In this document: in pieces, positions 61,216 to 64,000 of the stretch | Layout: every line of letters begins with the position of its first letter | How positions within the stretch are numbered: the stretch's first letter is position 1 | Assembly (NCBI RefSeq): GCF_025753795.1 | Contig: NZ_JAOWPS010000002.1 | Coordinates: 496,001-560,000 of the forward strand | Source: Mesorhizobium sp. YC-39 | GTDB taxonomy: Bacteria; Pseudomonadota; Alphaproteobacteria; Rhizobiales; Rhizobiaceae | Direction of reading: 5' to 3' | Length of the DNA stretch: 64,000 nucleotides | Translations under genes and position numbers: made by a program | The notes under the pieces: generated by a model | Told to the model about the DNA's origin: nothing | What the model saw: the letters and a program-made list of their open reading frames with translations, nothing else | Databases searched by the model: none

Positions 61216-61769
61216 CGCTCTCTCCGCCATCCTGCTTCGCTCTTCGAGCTTCGCAGGACTGGCTCGATCTTTCGGACGAAGCGGGATGACCTCCGAAGCT
61301 TAGCGTAGGAGGTCGTCTCAGAAGCCGAAAAACTCCTTGCGCAATGCGTCCTCGTATTTTCTCTTCAACTCCAGAACCCCGCCGCGCACTTCATCTTCTT
61401 AAAATGCGCAGCTTCCCATTTGTCGACCTCTGCAACTGAATGATTGACAGAGACCAGGTCTTCTTCCTGCCTGATCGCCGCGATCCATTCCTCTACCGCA
61501 GCTTTGTAGGCGCTCTGGAGCTGGTCGAGATCGGACGTATCGACTGGCATGGCACACTCCATCGTTGGTGCCATTCTTGTAGGTCAGCCCGATGGACAAA
61601 CTAAGACAGCTTGTGGGGGCGCGACGCCGACATTCAGGGCGCGTCGGCAAATGTCGTCTCGCGATTATCAACTTCCAAGGTGGTAGTGTTCCCGACATAG
61701 TGTCCTCGCTTGCCGGTGACATTTGGAACAGTCGCAGCCTGGCATAGGAGATCAGTCCTGAACCGGCGC
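61216..61769. repeat. Right border direct repeat of the genomic island (R2)
   Basis: Starts with CGCTCTCTCCGCCA, the last 14 bases of tRNA-Ser, preceded by TTCGAA three bases earlier as in the tRNA T loop. It continues as the same flank seen at 27293-27771. R2 is longer because R1 has lost short segments. It runs unbroken into the racemase gene, so R2 is attached to the original host flank. Confidence 0.9.
61318..61550 (-). pseudogene. Small conserved gene, right copy, frameshifted near its end
   Basis: From ATG 61550 (after GGAG) the frame gives MPVDTSDLDQLQSAYKAAV, EEWIAAIRQEEDLVSVNH and VDKWEAAHF. One base is then wrong near 61397: the shifted frame gives EDEVRGGVLELKRKYEDALR and KEFFGF before a stop at 61318. 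Read as it stands the protein ends early at 61365. The shape (Glu/Lys-rich, helical, about 77 residues) recalls a small conserved rhizobial protein of unknown role. Confidence 0.65.
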
Positions 61770-62403
61770 ATCCTTGTCATCAATCCCAACAGCAACGAAG
61801 CCTTTACCGCCGGCATGGACCGCAGCGTTGGACGGCTCCGATTTGTCGACGGACCAGAGATCCACTGCCGCACCTTGGCCGAGGGACCATTCGGTATCGA
61901 AACGGCGCGGCAATCGCAGGAGCTGATCCCCTCCCTTTACAGGCTCATCGAGCGTGAGAAGGACAATTATGATGCATTTGTTGTCGCCTGTTTCAGTGAT
62001 CCTGGCGTCATCGGAGCGCGTGAATTTTCGGCCAAGGCCGTCATCGGGCTGTGCGAAGCTGGTGTGGGCTTCGGCCCTGAGCTTTGGCGAGCGTTATGGC
62101 ATCCTCACCAACCTCGACGACGACATCAATGGCGAGCTTCGCCTGTTGAGAACCCTGGGATTGGAAGCAAGGCTGGCCGGCATCGAGGCGGTCGGCATAA
62201 AGGTTCCGGATCTTGTGGACACCCCTGAGGTCTTTGAAGCGTTGCTCGCCGGCGCGCGTCGCCTGGAGCGGCGCGGAGCACGCGTGGTCGTGCTGGGCTG
62301 CGCCGGCATGACGCCCTTCGCACAGCGTCTGCGACAGGAGACCGGTCTTTGGATCATTGATCCCCTGATGTCCGCTGTCGGGTTGGCGACGGCAGCCGTA
62401 TAG
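61758..62403 (+). pseudogene. Asp/Glu/hydantoin racemase family gene with one frameshift
   Basis: NRRILVINPNSNEAFTAGMD and FVVACFSDPGVIGAREFSA give the first half, with one catalytic Cys; ARVVVLGCAGMTPFAQRLRQ gives the second Cys. The halves are in different frames. Removing one G from the GGG at 62066-62068 joins them as CEAGVASALSFGERYGIL. The start is CTG 61758 here but TTG at the matching place in R1 (27760), after TAGGAG. A racemase of about 215 residues would result. It could be a recent mutation or a sequencing error. Confidence 0.8.
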
Positions 62404-62597
62404 CAGCGCCGCCGCTCGAGAGGTTTCGGCGTCCTGGACCACCGGCTGTGCAGTGACATCTCACTGGAGAGTCGCCACCCTGAAACCGAAGGGCTCTTCA
62501 TCCACATCGGGCCTCTGGTCGGACCACCATTTCGCTGGCGAAAACCCACATTCGGCGTATCATTCCTGTGGGAGAGGGTTCATGGCGGGAGAAGCCA

Positions 62598-62828
62598 ATG
62601 AACGCAGCGCTGAGTGTGCCTGTCATAGACCTGACGGCTCAGGAACTTGTTTCATCTACGCTTTCAAAATTCCGCGCCGGCGACACCATATCGACCAGGG
62701 CGGCATTGGACGCCATCCGTCGGATGAGCCCGGCTTGCCAGGACAGCGACGACGATCTGGTCGAGCTTGTCGTGATGACGGCAATTGGTAAGACCATGGG
62801 TGTCGTGTTCGACCATCGGGCACGCTAA
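62598..62828 (+). CDS. Small hypothetical protein
   Basis: 76 residues from ATG 62598 after GGGAGAAG. SVPVIDLTAQELVSSTLSKF and ELVVMTAIGKTMGVVFDH suggest a soluble helical protein. No family is recognised. A family B palindromic repeat begins one base after its stop. Confidence 0.55.
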   Translation: MNAALSVPVIDLTAQELVSSTLSKFRAGDTISTRAALDAIRRMSPACQDSDDDLVELVVMTAIGKTMGVVFDHRAR

Positions 62829-62898
62829 TGCATGTCGCGCAAAAGCATGCCCTCGGCTTGACCCGAGGGTCCGCAGCGGTTTGCGATAACGACAAGCA
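62829..62898. repeat. Palindromic intergenic repeat, family B (long copy)
   Basis: TGCATGTCGCGCAAAAGC is inverted as GCGGTTTGCGATAACGACAAGCA, with an inner hairpin CCCTCGG/CCGAGGG. It matches the copy at 8721-8767 with an extra inner arm. The rest of the 361-bp gap to 63190 shows only promoter space. Confidence 0.65.
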
Positions 62899-63189
62899 TC
62901 GCCGTTGCGCCTGCCATCGGCAGCGCGCGATGAGTCCCACCATCTGGCCAGCTATCCCTCGCCTGGACTGATCCGATCGAAACCTCGCGCATTACGCGTG
63001 GCTGTCTGTGGGTTGCGGTGCGGCACCTGCCCGTCCGCCCCCCTTCATCCGGCCGATTTCGCAACGCAACCAAGCCTTTACCTTCTAGCCAGTTTGGCGT
63101 TGCCCCAACGTCATCTTCGTGGTCCGCTACAACCAGGGCGCTCATTGCGGCCGCTTTACCGACCGTTCAGGCAATTACAGGAGATAACA

Positions 63190-63666
63190 ATGGGCATTTT
63201 CGACAAGATCAAAGGCGCGATTTTTGGCAGCGAGGTTGCCGCAGAGCAGCCGGTAATCCGGGGATCGGCCGCGCCTGCATCGCCGCCTGCTTCGAGCACG
63301 ACCCCTGACGTAACCCCAACGACGACGGCTACCGGGTCCGGGCCGGTGGTGGACAGCACCGCCGCTGCGGCGCCGTCCGCGCCGTCCGTGCCGAGCACAA
63401 CGTCCCCGATCCCCGATGTCGCCGCCATCCTCAACCAGGCGGTTGCCGCCAAGGGGCAAAAGCTCAACTGGAAGAGCTCGATCGTCGACCTGATGAAGGC
63501 TCTCGACATCGACAGCAGTCTCGCCGCGCGCAAGGAGCTTGCTCGCGATCTGAACTACACCGGCGACATGAATGATTCCGCGACCATGAATCTGTGGCTG
63601 CATGGCGCGTTGATGAAAAAACTGGCCGAGAATGGCGGCAAGATTCCGGGTGACCTGGCGGCCTAA
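63190..63666 (+). CDS. DUF3597 protein
   Basis: 158 residues. MGIFDKIKGAIFG at the N-terminus is followed by a long Ala/Pro/Ser/Thr linker (residues 20-75), then the DUF3597 domain: VAAILNQAVAAKGQKLNWKS, SIVDLMKALDIDSSLAARKE and NLWLHGALMKKLAENGGKIP. The ATG follows AGGAGATAAC. The function is unknown; the linker suggests a tethered domain. Confidence 0.88.
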   Translation: MGIFDKIKGAIFGSEVAAEQPVIRGSAAPASPPASSTTPDVTPTTTATGSGPVVDSTAAAAPSAPSVPSTTSPIPDVAAILNQAVAAKGQKLNWKSSIVDLMKALDIDSSLAARKELARDLNYTGDMNDSATMNLWLHGALMKKLAENGGKIPGDLAA

Positions 63667-63718
63667 TTCGGCCTGCCCCGAACCTGGGGTTCGGACTTGG
63701 GTCAAACCTGAACAACGG

Positions 63719-63742
63719 TCCATCCCGCTCGGCCGGGATGGA
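63719..63742 (+). terminator. Hairpin after DUF3597
   Basis: TCCATCCCG (63719-63727) is perfectly inverted as CGGGATGGA (63734-63742). The CATCCCG arm resembles the family C repeat. It lies between two plus-strand genes; no T-run follows. Confidence 0.5.
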
Positions 63743-63808
63743 TCTGGCTCAAGGGAACCCTGGAAAATCTTCGCCGTTATGCTCTCGGTCGAAACGAGGA
63801 GAGCCGCC

Positions 63809-63988
63809 ATGGCAGAGGACAAGACCAGGACCGACACAAGCGACCGCTCAGAGATAGCCGACGAAGATGTGCGGCATTTCGCCGAGGAAGCTGGCATCAC
63901 GCTCGACCAGGCCCGGACCCTGATCAAGCGCCACGGCAGCGACCGCAAGGTGCTGGAAGAAATAGCCGAAAGCATAAAAGGATCGTAA
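63809..63988 (+). CDS. DUF3606 protein
   Basis: 59 residues from ATG 63809 after GAGGAGAGCC. DKTRTDTSDRSEIADEDVRHF and AGITLDQARTLIKRHGSDRK match the small DUF3606 family, which is soluble, helical and of unknown function, frequent in Rhizobiales and Burkholderia. Confidence 0.8.
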   Translation: MAEDKTRTDTSDRSEIADEDVRHFAEEAGITLDQARTLIKRHGSDRKVLEEIAESIKGS

Positions 63989-64000
63989 CAGCGTGATAGC

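Overview
The window reads as chromosomal DNA of an alphaproteobacterium of the Rhizobiales, most like Mesorhizobium. Pointers are the high GC, a soxBDA sarcosine oxidase operon, the ubiE-ubiB-coaBC order, tandem DUF992 proteins, a BMP-type nucleoside ABC importer beside deoA/pnp/cdd, and Mesorhizobium-style intergenic palindromes. The genus is an inference from gene content, not from a search.

Layout. (1) 1-4916, minus strand: tetrameric sarcosine oxidase genes soxB, a DUF2511-like insert, soxD, and soxA, which runs off the left edge. (2) 5.2-10.8 kb: an SDR, a SET-domain protein, rpsU, a TPR lipoprotein, two DUF992 exported proteins and an MFS transporter. (3) 10.9-14.9 kb, minus: coaBC, here with an N-terminal ribbon-helix-helix domain, then ubiB and ubiE. 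(4) 15-25.5 kb: nucleoside salvage and uptake (add, upp, deoA, pnp, cdd, two permeases, ATPase, BMP binding protein), with slyX and a retropepsin-like protein in between. (5) 25.7-27.2 kb: msrA, a small membrane protein and tRNA-Ser(GGA).

(6) 27.3-61.2 kb: a genomic island of about 34 kb. The 3' end of tRNA-Ser plus about 480-550 bp of flank is present at both borders (27293-27771 and 61216-61769). The first half holds divergent LysR/oxidoreductase modules (aldo/keto reductases, SDRs, metallo-hydrolases, SnoaL, lipocalin-like and intradiol dioxygenase proteins), an AraC/MFS pair and many decayed genes. The second half is a compact energy module. One eight-gene, mostly overlapping minus-strand operon encodes an IorAB-type molybdenum hydroxylase, a flavocytochrome c sulfide dehydrogenase pair (SoxE/SoxF type) and SoxX, SoxY, SoxZ and SoxA. 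A divergent OmpR-type response regulator and histidine kinase, and a c-type cytochrome, follow. No SoxB or SoxCD is present, and SoxY lacks the usual GGCGG tail. The right end holds fragments of an RND pump and a Tn3 transposase. No integrase was found.

(7) 61.3-64 kb: host sequence resumes with an Asp/Glu/hydantoin racemase carrying one frameshift, a small hypothetical gene, DUF3597 and DUF3606 proteins.

The main candidates for something undescribed are the RHH-CoaBC fusion with repeats in its promoter, the combined Ior/Sox operon with an atypical SoxY and its two-component control, and the tRNA-Ser island border that duplicates a small gene broken differently in each copy.
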